From Photobacterium sp. TLY01 (GTDB taxonomy: Bacteria > Pseudomonadota > Gammaproteobacteria > Enterobacterales > Vibrionaceae), in contig NZ_CP090365.1 in the NCBI RefSeq assembly GCF_021432065.1, positions 496,001 through 560,000 of the forward strand: a DNA stretch of 64,000 bases. Reading direction: 5' to 3'. Position 1 is the stretch's first letter; each line of letters starts with the position of its first letter. Shown here in pieces: positions 17,934 through 27,526 of this stretch. Made by a program: the position numbers and the translations under genes. The notes below the pieces were generated by a model. It saw only the letters and a list, made by a program, of their open reading frames with translations, did not search any database and was not told where the DNA came from.

Positions 17934-18914
17934 ATGTTGAAGAAATGGTTGAAAGAAATGGCCCCGATGACACGAATGAGTAAAGGGGTTGCCTTGGCAG
18001 CTTGCCTGTTCTCTGGCCAGGTGTTTGCCGACATCACTGTCACCGACAGCAGAGGTGAGCACACATTGGCTGAGCCACCTCAGCGTGTGGTTGTCCTTAA
18101 CTGGGATCTGGCTGAACAGGTACTGGAACTGGATGTCACGCCTGTTGGTATGCCAAATATCAGTGGCTATCAGGAATGGGTAGTTCAGCCGGCTGTACCG
18201 GCTGGGGTCGCTGATATCGGCACCCGTACTGAACCGAACCTGGAGAAAATTGCAGAGCTGAAACCGGATCTGATTCTGGCCGCCTCACCGCAAAAAGATC
18301 TGATCCCCCGCCTTGAAGCTCTGGCACCTGTGTTGTACTACGAAACCTACAGCCAGTCGCTGAACAGTGCAGAAGCTGCCATTGCGAACTTCCGCCAACT
18401 GGCTACTGTTTTCAATCAGCAAGCACTGGCTGAGCAGAAACTCACCGCCATGTCTGAACGTTTTGCTGAGCTGAAAAGTCAGCTTAATCAGGCGTTTAAT
18501 GGTGAGTCTCCCAGCGTGGTCGCGATGCGATTTGCCAACCAGACTTCAGTGTATATTTATGGCCAGAATTCCACCACTAACTATGCGCTTGAGCAGTTAG
18601 GTCTGACTCCGGCCATGCCTTTACCTGCCACCGAATGGGGCATTGTGCAGAAACGGCTGACCGATCTGCAAAAAGCGGGTAGCAGCTACGTGCTCTACTT
18701 CAGGCCTTTCAATGAAGAGAAGCAGTTGCAGCGTTCGGTTATCTGGAATGCCATGCCTTTTGTCCGCGCCAGGCACGTCAACAGCGTCGCTTCTGTCTGG
18801 AACTATGGCGGGGCCATGTCGATCCGCTATATCGCTGAAGCCATGGCTGACAGCCTGTTTGAGATTGCGCCGAATCAGGATGTGGTTGCCTCCGTTAAGG
18901 GCGGGCAGGACTGA
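17934..18914 (+). CDS. fhuD: Siderophore-iron periplasmic binding protein (FhuD-like)
   Basis: Class III (helical-backbone) periplasmic binding protein of about 326 aa. A signal peptide ends near ...AACLFSGQVFA. The mature protein opens with ITVTDSRGEHTLAEPPQRVVVLNWDLAEQVLEL, the usual FhuD/BtuF-type beginning. IAELKPDLILA and PVLYYETY are typical ligand-cleft segments. ATG 17934 was chosen; internal ATGs at 17958 and 17976 would give a more compact signal peptide and are plausible. An upstream TTG in frame is unlikely. It hands ferric siderophore to the FhuB permease. Which siderophore is bound cannot be read from the sequence. Confidence 0.87.
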   Translation: MLKKWLKEMAPMTRMSKGVALAACLFSGQVFADITVTDSRGEHTLAEPPQRVVVLNWDLAEQVLELDVTPVGMPNISGYQEWVVQPAVPAGVADIGTRTEPNLEKIAELKPDLILAASPQKDLIPRLEALAPVLYYETYSQSLNSAEAAIANFRQLATVFNQQALAEQKLTAMSERFAELKSQLNQAFNGESPSVVAMRFANQTSVYIYGQNSTTNYALEQLGLTPAMPLPATEWGIVQKRLTDLQKAGSSYVLYFRPFNEEKQLQRSVIWNAMPFVRARHVNSVASVWNYGGAMSIRYIAEAMADSLFEIAPNQDVVASVKGGQD

Positions 18915-18917
18915 TTC

Positions 18918-20885
18918 ATGACCCGCTCCTTGTCCTTCTTTCCCATACTGCTGCTGTTATTGTCAGCCGTTGTTGGCAGTCTGCAGATTGGCTCTGATCT
19001 TTCACTGTCCCGCCAGCTTGCCATTGTCACCGGCACCCAGGCTGAAGAATTTGCCGACATCATGTTCAGCTATGCCCAGCTTCCGCGCCTGGTAATGGCA
19101 CTGATGGTGGGTGCTATGCTGGGACTGGTTGGCAGTCTGATGCAGCAACTGACCCAAAATGCGCTGACCTCACCGCTGACACTGGGCACCTCTTCCGGTG
19201 CCTGGCTGGCGCTGATCATCGTCAACGTCTGGTTCCCTGAGCTGGTGGGCGATCACAGTGCCCTGGCTGCCATGGCGGGCGCCATGCTGTCTCTGTTTCT
19301 GGTGATTTTCATTGCCGGCCCGAAAAACATGACGGGGCTGCCCCTGGTGCTGTCGGGCATGGTGGTGAATATTCTGCTTGGCTCAGTGGCAAGCGCGATC
19401 ATTTTACTGAACGCGGAATACGCTAAAAACGTCTTTATCTGGGGCGCCGGCGATCTGACTCAGAACGGCTGGGAATCTGTGCAGTGGTTGCTGCCCCGAT
19501 TGTCCGTTTCATTTCTGCTGCTGGTGTTTGCACCACGGATTCTGACCCTGATGCGTTTGGGCCATCAGGGGGCGGCAGCACGCGGTCTGAATGTCGTCCC
19601 TGCTTTTATTGTGCTGATGGCTGTCGGCTTGTGGCTGGTGGCTGCGTCCATCACCGCGGTCGGTGTGATCAGCTTTATCGGATTGCTGACGCCAAACATT
19701 GCGCGGGCACTGGGTGCCAGAACACCCAGGGTTGAGCTCACCATGAGTGCGTTGCTCGGGTCGTTGCTCTTAGTGGTGACAGATGCTGCCGCTCAGCTGC
19801 TCAGCCAGCTGACGGTCGATGCAATTCCGAGCGGCACCACGGCAGCGGCCATCGGTGCCCCGGCCCTGTTGTGGTTCAGTCGTCGCAAGATGAAAGCGCA
19901 GGATCAGGTATCGATAAAATTGCCGCCGAGCCGGGATCGTCTTGCCGCTTTGAGCCTGCCAGCCCTGATGCTGCTTGTCGCTGGCATCCTGTGCCTGACT
20001 GCGGTATTTGTCACTGACGGCCACAACTGGCATGTTGCGCTGCCAACGGCTTATCAGTGGGAACTTCGCTGGCCGAGGATGCTGACCGCACTCAGTGCCG
20101 GAGTCGGGTTAGCCATTGCGGGAACCGTGCTGCAACGCTTGATCTATAACCCGCTTGCCAGCCCGGATATTCTGGGGATCTCTGCCGGCGCAACCTTTGC
20201 TCTGGTGGGCGCCAGTGTTTTTCTGGGCATGAACATTTTTGCGGTTGGCTCTGCGCTGGCATTTGCGGGCAGTATGTTGGTGCTGGCTGTGTTGCTGATA
20301 TTGGGTCGCCGTCATCAGTTCGCCCCTTCCAGTCTGATTTTGATCGGGATTGCCCTGACTGCCCTGATCGACGCCTTAGTGCAATTTGCGCTGGCAAAGG
20401 GCACGCAGGACAGCTACAGCATACTGACCTGGCTGGCAGGCTCTACGTATCGGGTGACGGAAGGCAAAGCGATCTTTCTGTTTATTGGCGTGGCCACCTT
20501 GCTGGCGTTCACACTGGCCACCTCACGCTGGCTGACACTGATCTCCGCCGGCAGACAGTTTGCGGCGGCACGTGGCCTTAATGTTCAGCTGTGCAGTGCT
20601 CTGCTGCTGGGTGCCGTGGCTTTATTGTGTGCTTTGGTGACTGCGACCATGGGGCCGGTGGCGTTTGTCGGTTTGCTGGCGCCACATATGGCGGTGATGC
20701 TGGGCGCGAAACAGGCCAGAGAACAGTTGATAGTCGCGTCACTGGTTGGCGCAGCCGTGATGCTGATTGCTGACTGGGTAGGGCAGACTGTGTTGTTCCC
20801 GGCTCAAATCGCAGCTGGAACTCTGGTCTCTGTGATAGGCGGCAGTTATTTTCTGTTTTTGCTGATTCGCGGCAGAAGCCGATAG
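18918..20885 (+). CDS. fhuB: Fused siderophore-iron ABC permease (FhuB-like)
   Basis: A 655-aa inner membrane protein made of two tandem FecCD-type permease halves (about residues 1-325 and 340-655), each with roughly ten helices. Each half carries the coupling-helix type pattern: GHQGAAARGLNV and GVISFIGLLTPNIAR in the first, GRQFAAARGLNV and MGPVAFVGLLAPHMA in the second. This internal duplication is the FhuB arrangement and distinguishes it from split FepD/FepG pairs. It starts 3 bp after the fhuD stop. No TonB-dependent receptor gene lies in the window, so the outer membrane partner must be elsewhere. Confidence 0.92.
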   Translation: MTRSLSFFPILLLLLSAVVGSLQIGSDLSLSRQLAIVTGTQAEEFADIMFSYAQLPRLVMALMVGAMLGLVGSLMQQLTQNALTSPLTLGTSSGAWLALIIVNVWFPELVGDHSALAAMAGAMLSLFLVIFIAGPKNMTGLPLVLSGMVVNILLGSVASAIILLNAEYAKNVFIWGAGDLTQNGWESVQWLLPRLSVSFLLLVFAPRILTLMRLGHQGAAARGLNVVPAFIVLMAVGLWLVAASITAVGVISFIGLLTPNIARALGARTPRVELTMSALLGSLLLVVTDAAAQLLSQLTVDAIPSGTTAAAIGAPALLWFSRRKMKAQDQVSIKLPPSRDRLAALSLPALMLLVAGILCLTAVFVTDGHNWHVALPTAYQWELRWPRMLTALSAGVGLAIAGTVLQRLIYNPLASPDILGISAGATFALVGASVFLGMNIFAVGSALAFAGSMLVLAVLLILGRRHQFAPSSLILIGIALTALIDALVQFALAKGTQDSYSILTWLAGSTYRVTEGKAIFLFIGVATLLAFTLATSRWLTLISAGRQFAAARGLNVQLCSALLLGAVALLCALVTATMGPVAFVGLLAPHMAVMLGAKQAREQLIVASLVGAAVMLIADWVGQTVLFPAQIAAGTLVSVIGGSYFLFLLIRGRSR

Positions 20886-20910
20886 CAAAACAGCCTCTCA
20901 AAATACGCAG

Positions 20911-20952
20911 AAAAAAAAGCCGGGTCAGCAGTGATGCAACCCGGCTTTTTTT
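20911..20952. terminator. Bidirectional terminator between fhuB and the YebC-family gene
   Basis: AAAAAGCCGGGT / ACCCGGCTTTTT, with a 13-nt loop and A tract on one side and T tract on the other, serves both convergent genes. Confidence 0.9.
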
Positions 20953-20969
20953 GCAGTCTGGTTAAGGGA

Positions 20970-21692
20970 TTAACCTTCGATTTCCGCGTTGTGGTAAACG
21001 TTCTGCACGTCGTCGCAGTCGTTCAGCATATCAAGGAATTTTTCAAACGTGGCCACATCATCGCCTGTGACAGGATGCATTGCCTGAGGAACGAAGGTAA
21101 TTTCTTCTACTTCCATCGTCACGTCAGGCATGGCATCGGCCAGGGCGTTTTTCACTTTGAAGAATTCAGTGTGCGGTGCGAAAACAGTAATCATACCGTC
21201 TTCCGCTTCGATGTCCGTCACATCCGCATCACCCATGATCAGAGCTTCCATCACGGCTTCTTCGTCATCGCCTTTGAACTGGAACACCGCCTGGTGATCG
21301 AACATGTGAGCAACCGCACCTGGAGCACCGATTTTCGCGTTGTTCTTTACAAAGCACTGGCGAACATCCATGTAGGTTCGGTTGTTGTTGTCGGTCAGAC
21401 AGTCAACGATGACAGAGCAGCCGCCAGGGCCAAAACCTTCGTAACGCGCCGTTGCAAAATCTTCACCGCCGCCACCGCTTGCTTTATCAATGGCTTTTTC
21501 GATCACGTGGCTCGGCACCTGATCTTTTTTTGCTTTTTCCATCAGACGGCGCAGAGACAGGTTGCTGTCCGGATCTGTACCGCCGTTTTTGGCGCTCATA
21601 TAGATCTCTTTACCGTATTTGGAATAGACCTTGATTTTAGCGCCTTGTGTTTTAGCCATTGAGGCTTTACGAACTTCGAAACTGCGTCCCAT
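20970..21692 (-). CDS. YebC/PmpR-family protein (YeeN-like paralogue)
   Basis: A 240-aa protein of the YebC/PmpR/TACO1 family. It starts [21 protein letters not shown] and carries [28 protein letters not shown] and [21 protein letters not shown], with an acidic C-terminal domain ending [12 protein letters not shown]. It looks closer to the YeeN-type paralogue than to the ruvC-linked YebC. Members have been described as DNA-binding regulators and, more recently, as factors that relieve ribosome stalling at proline stretches; which applies here is open. It is monocistronic, with a good terminator. Confidence 0.9.
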   Translation of the reverse strand: MGRSFEVRKASMAKTQGAKIKVYSKYGKEIYMSAKNGGTDPDSNLSLRRLMEKAKKDQVPSHVIEKAIDKASGGGGEDFATARYEGFGPGGCSVIVDCLTDNNNRTYMDVRQCFVKNNAKIGAPGAVAHMFDHQAVFQFKGDDEEAVMEALIMGDADVTDIEAEDGMITVFAPHTEFFKVKNALADAMPDVTMEVEEITFVPQAMHPVTGDDVATFEKFLDMLNDCDDVQNVYHNAEIEG

Positions 21693-21965
21693 GGGGAATC
21701 ACTCTCTGTAATTGATACTTTCGATATGTAGGGGCTGATTTTATCAGCACGGTCTGTATTTAGGCTAGTGCCTCGTTTCGCATTTACCAGCTGAAACGAC
21801 AATTTGGCAGGATCTGACCTGTGAACACGGGCCATTTTACCCTGATTTTTGCGCGGTTAAGCGAAAGAGATGATGAAAATACACGTGTTGGTGATTAAAA
21901 ATAGTTCAGATACATAAAAAATACGGTTTATGGCTCAAAAAATAGACATTTGAATGGTTTGGTAC
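21693..21965. other. Intergenic region before the tRNA-Ser promoter
   Basis: Upstream region of the YebC-family gene (minus) and of tRNA-Ser (plus). It is AT-rich near 21895-21965. I see no gene or repeat in it. Confidence 0.4.
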
Positions 21966-21993
21966 TTTACAGTGTAAATTGAGCTGGTATGAT
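21966..21993 (+). promoter_or_regulatory. Promoter of tRNA-Ser
   Basis: TTTACA (21966-21971) and TATGAT (21988-21993) are separated by 16 bp and end 13 bases before the mature tRNA. This is a good sigma-70 promoter for a monocistronic tRNA. Confidence 0.7.
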
Positions 21994-22006
21994 TCACCGC
22001 ACTTAC

Positions 22007-22097
22007 GGAGAGATGGCTGAGTGGTTGAAAGCACCGGTCTTGAAAACCGGCATACGTTAATAGCGTATCTAGGGTTCAAATCCCTATCTCTCCGCCA
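22007..22097 (+). tRNA. tRNA-Ser (anticodon TGA)
   Basis: A 91-nt class II tRNA including encoded CCA. The acceptor stem GGAGAGA pairs with TCTCTCC, the discriminator base is G, and the anticodon loop CTTGAAAA gives anticodon TGA (reads UCN, mainly UCA). A long variable arm (around CATACGTTAATAGCGTAT) and T-arm GGGTTCAAATCCC complete the fold. Only one tRNA is seen here, with its own promoter and terminator. Confidence 0.97.
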
Positions 22098-22106
22098 CAA
22101 CAACGA

Positions 22107-22135
22107 AGCCTCAGCAGAAATGCTGGGGCTTTTTT
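22107..22135 (+). terminator. Terminator of tRNA-Ser
   Basis: AGCCTCAGCA-GAAA-TGCTGGGGCT followed by TTTTT, nine bases after the CCA end. Confidence 0.9.
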
Positions 22136-22176
22136 GTGATGTTTCAGATCGATATCCGCCCTGCGGTCGGACGAGT

Positions 22177-22429
22177 CCCGGTCGTGTGCGACCCCAGCCG
22201 TCCGCACGACACGAAACCCTAGCCGAAAGGCTGGTTTTTTTTGTATTTAAGCGCTCCGGAAAGTGCTGCGCACTTTGGTCGCGGACCGGAATGCCGGACC
22301 ATCGCGCCCCGGTCGTGTGCGACCCCAGCCGTCCGCACGACACGAAGCCCTGGCCGAAAGGCTGGGGTTTTTTGTATCTAAGCGCCCCGGAAAGTGCTGC
22401 GCACTTTGGTTCGCGGGCAGGAATGCCGG
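22177..22429 (+). repeat. Two tandem copies of a ~131-bp unit containing terminator-like hairpins
   Basis: Copy 1 begins at 22177 and copy 2 at 22308 (period 131 bp, one late single-base indel; copies end near 22297 and 22429). Each unit contains, in order, GGTCG-TGTG-CGACC; CCAGCCGTCCGCACGACACG; a terminator-like hairpin with GAAA loop and T run (near 22220-22242 and 22349-22373); and a perfect AAAGTGC-TGC-GCACTTT hairpin. Units of this type directly behind a tRNA could be decayed duplicates of a tRNA operon tail. Frames open across the region look artefactual. Confidence 0.75.
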
Positions 22430-22496
22430 TTTTTGTGATGCGGTGGTTGCTTGTCTTGAAAGGTTTGACGGCAAAAGCGAACTGAGGCGGTGCTGG

Positions 22497-22528
22497 AAGA
22501 AAAACCCTCTTCCTGGCAGAAGAGGGTT
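22497..22528 (-). terminator. Terminator of the chemoreceptor gene
   Basis: On the minus strand AACCCTCTTC / GAAGAGGGTT (10-bp perfect stem, 6-nt loop) is followed by TTTTTCTT. It lies about 40 bp after the chemoreceptor stop codon. Confidence 0.8.
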
Positions 22529-22568
22529 GTGCATGATGTGGATGGGCTGAAGCGTTACGCGACGCGAT

Positions 22569-24215
22569 TTACAGCTTGAAGCGGCCAACCAGTTGATCAA
22601 GTTGCTTCGACAAGGCCTGAAGCTCACCGCTGGATGCCGTGAGTTCGTTGGCGATGTCGGCGGTTTCTGAGGTTAACTGGTTGATGTCTTCAATATTGCG
22701 GTTGATTTCATGCACCACAGAGGATTGCTCTTCCGTTGCGGTGGCCACCTGAATGTTTTGCTCACTGATTTGATCGATATAGGTCGCGATCTGGGCTAGA
22801 GAACCGGTAGCCAGATTCGCTTGCTCTGCGACATCAGAGCCTTGCTGGCGTCCCTGAGAGATAGCGTTCACGGCTCTGGCCGATTCATTCTGCAGCCGGT
22901 TGATCACTTCCTGTATCTCTTCAGTGGAACCGGCAGAACGTGAAGCCAGGGTTCTGACCTCATCGGCGACGACTGCAAAGCCGCGGCCCTGTTCACCGGC
23001 ACGGGCCGCTTCGATGGCAGCATTCAGTGCCAGCAAGTTGGTTTGCTCTGAAATACTGCGGATGGTATCCAGAATGGCACTGATATCTGTGATCTGGTGA
23101 GCAAGTGCTTCGATCACACCGGTGATCTCACCCAGATCGTTGCTCAGGGCGTTCATTTTCTCTCTGGATTGTTCGACCACCTGGCTGCCATCCTGAGTCT
23201 GTGTTGTCGTCTCTCTGGCAATATGAGCCGCCTGAGCAGCGTTATTGGCGATCTCATTGACGGTTGCCCCGAGCTCATTAATCGCCGTCGCCACCTGGAT
23301 GGTTCTGTCCCGTTGCGTCAGGCAGTTCGTTTGAGTCGTCTGCGCAGTTGACGCCACGGCCTGCGCGGTTTTGGCTAAGTTTCTTGAGCTTTGCGCCACT
23401 TCTTCCACAGAGCGGTGAATCTTGGCGAAGAAATGATTGAGCGTTTGGCTGATCGCGTTCAGCTCATCGTTTCCGTCCAGTTCAATTCTTGTATTAAGCG
23501 CCATGTCCTGTTCAGCCGTTTTAATCGTTCGCTGAAGCGTTGCGACCCTGGCGCGCAGGTTCTGGATAATGATGAAAGACACCAGGAAAGAGATGATCAG
23601 CGCAGCAATGATAATCATCACCAGATTGCGTTGTCCGTCATTGAAACTGCTCTGGGCTTCATTGTTGAAGGTTTCGGCCTGGGTGAGCAGGGTATCCAGC
23701 AGCGTATTGGTATCTTTTCGCATGATGCCGTAGCTGACAGCGTACTGGGTGTAATAGCGGTAAGCATCAGACAGATTGCCTTTTTCCAACGCGGCCAGCA
23801 TGGGGTTGAGATCTGAGGCAATTGTGGCTTCAAAACGCTGTTGTAATTTCTGCGCTTCACGGCGTAAATCAGGGTTAATCTGAGCGGCGACTGACTGTTC
23901 TATGGCAGCACGCATCTCCGGAATGTCTTCGGTGCGTGTTTCATTGATCCGCGTCTGAACGCCTTTAGCGTCTTTTAAGCCATCAATTTCCTGAAAGAGC
24001 ATCATGTCAATCCCCACACGCATTCTCGGAATGCGTGAAGCAACTTCAGCCATCGCGCGCATTGGCGTGGCGGTATTCATGTAAAGCCGTTCAGACTTTT
24101 GCCCAATTTGCGACATAGTCGAATAACTGATGATACCGACAAGTAATAACATGATGCACGGCAGCAATACCGCCAGTATCAGCTTAGTTCTTAAAGTCAG
24201 TGTATTTATTAGCAT
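22569..24215 (-). CDS. Methyl-accepting chemotaxis protein
   Basis: Chemoreceptor of 548 aa. TM1 is at about 12-32. A periplasmic four-helix-bundle-type sensor domain covers about 33-197 ([17 protein letters not shown] and later helices). TM2 is at about 198-218 ([19 protein letters not shown]), then HAMP, then the signalling domain with the conserved hairpin [35 protein letters not shown] near residues 388-422. Methylation helices flank the tip. There is no C-terminal NWETF-like pentapeptide, so adaptation enzymes must act without it. The ligand cannot be predicted. Monocistronic with its own terminator. Confidence 0.93.
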   Translation of the reverse strand: MLINTLTLRTKLILAVLLPCIMLLLVGIISYSTMSQIGQKSERLYMNTATPMRAMAEVASRIPRMRVGIDMMLFQEIDGLKDAKGVQTRINETRTEDIPEMRAAIEQSVAAQINPDLRREAQKLQQRFEATIASDLNPMLAALEKGNLSDAYRYYTQYAVSYGIMRKDTNTLLDTLLTQAETFNNEAQSSFNDGQRNLVMIIIAALIISFLVSFIIIQNLRARVATLQRTIKTAEQDMALNTRIELDGNDELNAISQTLNHFFAKIHRSVEEVAQSSRNLAKTAQAVASTAQTTQTNCLTQRDRTIQVATAINELGATVNEIANNAAQAAHIARETTTQTQDGSQVVEQSREKMNALSNDLGEITGVIEALAHQITDISAILDTIRSISEQTNLLALNAAIEAARAGEQGRGFAVVADEVRTLASRSAGSTEEIQEVINRLQNESARAVNAISQGRQQGSDVAEQANLATGSLAQIATYIDQISEQNIQVATATEEQSSVVHEINRNIEDINQLTSETADIANELTASSGELQALSKQLDQLVGRFKL

Positions 24216-24513
24216 TGTTATCTCTTATTAACATATCCATAGAATGAAAAGGGGCGGAATAACACTGAGACGTGGGGGGCGTTTGCCGGTGTCAGCCTGC
24301 CTTTGTAACCCGATGTGAGCGACTTTTGTGTCTTTACTGCCCTGGCTGGTTTGAAGGCAGACACGGCTATTTTGTCATCGCACATATCATTCGTTTATTT
24401 ATTCATTTCATCAATGTCATTTGGGTTAATTATCACAGTGAATAAATAAAGTTGGGCTGGAAATAACATCTTTGGGGGCGTGTTTCCCCCTGATTGTCAG
24501 GGGGGAACCTGCT
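24216..24513. other. Intergenic region with a GC-rich inverted repeat
   Basis: Between the chemoreceptor and the sugar ABC operon. Near the operon's 3' end, CCCCCTGA-TTG-TCAGGGGG (24486-24504) can fold into a strong hairpin, but no T tract follows on the minus strand, so its role as the operon terminator is uncertain. The remainder, near 24340-24460, is AT-rich and probably holds the chemoreceptor promoter. Confidence 0.45.
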
Positions 24514-25632
24514 TTAGGAGGCGGGAGCTAAGGATTGCTCGTGTTGATCAAACAAATGGCAATACTCAGCGCGCAGGGAAACGGCCATACGGGCGCCGTT
24601 CTTCAGGTCATGCTGCAATGCTTTTTCGCCATCCATCATCAGGCTCAGTTTGTTTATGTCGGCGGCATAGCAGTGAATATACGACAGCGCGCCCAGGTAT
24701 TCCGCTACGTTGATCTGCATATTTAACACAGTGCTGCCATCATCCATTGAGTCCGGTGTCGCAACCAGCAAATGCTCAGGGCGTATACCCAGTGTGATGT
24801 GATCGCCCGGATTGAGCGTGCTTCCGTTCCGGTTGATGGTGATCTGGTGCTGACCGGCGATAGAGACAGTGGTGCTACAGGCATCCGCGCTGACGACTGT
24901 GACCGGAATGAAGTTCATTTTGGGCGAGCCGATAAAGCCTGCCACAAACTGGTTGGCCGGATGATAGTAGAGATCCAGCGGCGCCCCCACCTGCTCAATG
25001 CGCCCGTCCCGCAGCACCACAATTTTGTCGGCCAGCGTCATGGCTTCCACCTGATCATGGGTGACATACACCATGCTGGCAGACAGTGAGCGGTGCAGCT
25101 CGGCAATCTGAATGCGCATGTCGACCCGGAGTTCAGCGTCCAGATTGGACAGCGGCTCATCAAACAGGAAGAGTTTGGGGTTACGCACGATGGCCCGGCC
25201 GATGGCGACCCGCTGTCGTTGCCCGCCCGACAGGGCTTTGGGCAGACGATCGAACAGGTGATCGAGCTTGAGCATCTTACCGGCATGCTCGACTTTTTCT
25301 TTGATCTGTTCTTTGGGCTGTTTATCAATATTGAGCGCAAAGGCCATGTTTTCCCACACGGTCATTTGCGGGTACAGGGCATAGGACTGAAACACCATGG
25401 CGATGCCTCTGTCGGCCGGTGCTTCGCGGGTGACGTCTTCACCATCGATGAAAATGGTGCCGGAAGAGGGCTCCTCAAGGCCTGAAATCATGCGCAGTAA
25501 CGTAGATTTCCCGCAACCGGACGGGCCGACAAAGGTGACAAATTCCCGGTCGTTGATTTCCAGATCGATACCTTTCAGCACCTCAGTCTGGCCATAGTGT
25601 TTTTTGATGTTTTTCAGTTGGATGTGAGCCAT
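24514..25632 (-). CDS. Sugar ABC transporter ATP-binding protein (UgpC/MsmK/MalK class)
   Basis: A 372-aa ATPase of the CUT1 family. It has Walker A GPSGCGKST, Q-loop VFQSYALYPQMTV, signature LSGGQRQR, Walker B LFLFDEP and H-loop YVTHDQ. A C-terminal OB/TOBE regulatory domain (about 235-370) includes GIRPEHL. Last gene of the four-gene operon, starting 2 bp after the second permease with GGAGTAACC as ribosome binding site. It drives import of the sugar captured by the binding protein at 27527-28741. Confidence 0.92.
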   Translation of the reverse strand: MAHIQLKNIKKHYGQTEVLKGIDLEINDREFVTFVGPSGCGKSTLLRMISGLEEPSSGTIFIDGEDVTREAPADRGIAMVFQSYALYPQMTVWENMAFALNIDKQPKEQIKEKVEHAGKMLKLDHLFDRLPKALSGGQRQRVAIGRAIVRNPKLFLFDEPLSNLDAELRVDMRIQIAELHRSLSASMVYVTHDQVEAMTLADKIVVLRDGRIEQVGAPLDLYYHPANQFVAGFIGSPKMNFIPVTVVSADACSTTVSIAGQHQITINRNGSTLNPGDHITLGIRPEHLLVATPDSMDDGSTVLNMQINVAEYLGALSYIHCYAADINKLSLMMDGEKALQHDLKNGARMAVSLRAEYCHLFDQHEQSLAPAS

Positions 25633-25634
25633 GG

Positions 25635-26477
25635 TTACTCCTTAATGCCACCTTGGGTCAGACCTTGAATAAAGGCTTTTGATGCGAGTAAGAATGCGAT
25701 CAGTGTCGGCGCCATCATGATGATCAGGCCGGCAAACATCATGTGCCACTGGATGGCAAATTCGTTCTGAAATTCCTGAAGTCCGAGCGTCAGCGGATAT
25801 AGACTGCGATCTTGCAAAAACAGCAGCGGGAAGAGGTACTCGTTCCAGGCACTGACAAAAGACAACAGGGCAACGGTTGCGATGGCAGGCTTAACCAGAG
25901 GAAGCACGATTTTCCAGTAAATCTGAAAAGGCAGGGCGCCATCGACCCGCGCCGCCTGCTCAATTTCCGGCGACAGGTGTTTAAAGAAGGTACTGAGAAT
26001 AAACACCGCCACAGGCATCATGCTGGCGGCCTGCACCAGAATAATCCCCAGCAGAGAGTTGAGCAGATCCAGACTTTGCACCACCACAAACAGCGGTGCC
26101 ATGGCCAGACGCAGCGGCACAATCACCCCAATCATAAAGAGAATGAAGAGGGTGCGGTTGCCGCGAAATTCAACCCGGGCCAGCACAAAGGCCGCCATGG
26201 TACTGAACAGAACGGCAACCGCCACGGTGCCGACACTGATGATCAGCGAATTCATAAAATAGCCGCTGAAATTGGCCATTTCCCACGCTGCGGCATAGTT
26301 CTCAAACTGCCAGCTGTCCGGCAGTGAAAAGGGCGCACGAATCACCTGACCCAGGCTGCCTTTCATCGAGTTGATAAACGCCAGGCCAAAGGGAATGGCA
26401 ACGACCAGAGCCCAGGCCAGCAACAGAAACTGCACCAGCACCTGCTCCATGGGGCGAAGTTTAAAAATCCTTTCCAT
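25635..26477 (-). CDS. Sugar ABC transporter permease (MalG-like)
   Basis: A 280-aa inner membrane permease with six helices, CUT1 MalG class. The EAA coupling motif (EQAARVDGALPFQIYWKIVLPLVKPA, about residues 188-213) that docks to the ATPase is intact. It starts 8 bp after the first permease stop. An ASKAFIQGLTQGGIKE end is typical of the class. Confidence 0.9.
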   Translation of the reverse strand: MERIFKLRPMEQVLVQFLLLAWALVVAIPFGLAFINSMKGSLGQVIRAPFSLPDSWQFENYAAAWEMANFSGYFMNSLIISVGTVAVAVLFSTMAAFVLARVEFRGNRTLFILFMIGVIVPLRLAMAPLFVVVQSLDLLNSLLGIILVQAASMMPVAVFILSTFFKHLSPEIEQAARVDGALPFQIYWKIVLPLVKPAIATVALLSFVSAWNEYLFPLLFLQDRSLYPLTLGLQEFQNEFAIQWHMMFAGLIIMMAPTLIAFLLASKAFIQGLTQGGIKE

Positions 26478-26485
26478 AACTCGTC

Positions 26486-27475
26486 CTATCGGTTGCGCAT
26501 ATTGCGAAGTGCCAGGTAAATGGTGGCCGGTAAAATCAGCACGGAGATCACCATGCCAATCGCAGCAGCCATGCCCAGATCGGCAGTGCCGGAGCCGCCG
26601 CTGGTACCAAATGCGGTGCGGTACTGAAAGGTGCCTAATATATCGGTGGAATAATAAGGACCGGCATCCGGGCCCATCAGAATCAGCACGTACTCGGCAT
26701 TATTGAAGACATCCACCAGGGTCAGAATGGTGATCAACACGAAGGCGGGCGCCAGTACAGGAAAGACCACATGGCGGATACATTGCCAGCGACTGGCCCC
26801 GTCCAGAACCGCCGCTTCGAGCAGGTCGGCCCGTACACCCAGAATGGCAGACAGAATCAACATGATGGAGAAGCCAAGCTTCTGCCAGGACTGAAACAGG
26901 GCAATGGTCGGCAGCGCGGTATCGGCTTCACCCAGAAACATCAGCGGCGCGCTGATCAGATCCCAGTGCATCATCAGCTGATTGATCGGGCCGCGCACAT
27001 CAACGATTAATTGGCCGAGAAAAGCAACGGCCACCGCAGCCAGCGGATAGGGCATGAAAAACAGCAGCTTATACGCTGATTTACCGGCAGTATTCCAGCT
27101 CAGTAACAGCGCGAAGGTGGTGCCTAATCCCAGAAAAATACTGATACAAATGGCAAAAAATACAAAGGTCTGCTGAAAGGCATTCCAGAGCTGGCCGCTC
27201 ATGTACGCATCGGTGAGTAACTTAGTGAAGTTATCGAAGCCGACAAAGGTTGCCGGTCCGATTCCCGGCCAGTCGAAGAAGGACAATACCAGGGTGCCGA
27301 TTAAAGGGAGCAGGTTGAAGATCCCGTATAACAGGCAGCCGGGGATCAGCAGCAGGGCGTACTGGAGTTTCTCTTTTTGCCGGAAACTTAATCCTTGTGT
27401 TTTCTTCACATCGCTGCGCAGCAGCTCAGCAGACAGATCGTCTGAATAGTCATCAGGGCTAGGGGCGTGTGGCAT
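26486..27475 (-). CDS. Sugar ABC transporter permease (MalF-like)
   Basis: A 329-aa permease. A cytoplasmic N-terminal tail is followed by six helices, and the coupling motif LLEAAVLDGASRWQCIRHVVFPVLAP (about residues 217-242) is intact. ATG 27475 (MPHAPSPDD) is preceded by CGGAG with good spacing; the TTG 10 codons upstream is an unlikely start. It pairs with the MalG-like permease to form the channel. Confidence 0.9.
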   Translation of the reverse strand: MPHAPSPDDYSDDLSAELLRSDVKKTQGLSFRQKEKLQYALLLIPGCLLYGIFNLLPLIGTLVLSFFDWPGIGPATFVGFDNFTKLLTDAYMSGQLWNAFQQTFVFFAICISIFLGLGTTFALLLSWNTAGKSAYKLLFFMPYPLAAVAVAFLGQLIVDVRGPINQLMMHWDLISAPLMFLGEADTALPTIALFQSWQKLGFSIMLILSAILGVRADLLEAAVLDGASRWQCIRHVVFPVLAPAFVLITILTLVDVFNNAEYVLILMGPDAGPYYSTDILGTFQYRTAFGTSGGSGTADLGMAAAIGMVISVLILPATIYLALRNMRNR

Positions 27476-27526
27476 AACGACTCCGTTCGGGGAAGTGGCC
27501 TGCAAACACAGGCCAGCAGAAAAGGG

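Noticed and set aside
22007-22097. tRNA-Ser as an integration site for an island
   Set aside because: No integrase gene and no repeat of the tRNA 3' end was seen downstream; the accessory island starts about 10 kb away.
22021-22627. Overlapping open frames on both strands after tRNA-Ser
   Set aside because: They arise from the GC-rich 131-bp tandem unit; translations differ by frame, have no start signals and no protein-like conservation.
24484-24507. Hairpin as terminator of the CUT1 operon
   Set aside because: A strong stem, but no T tract on the minus strand, so it is described only as an inverted repeat.
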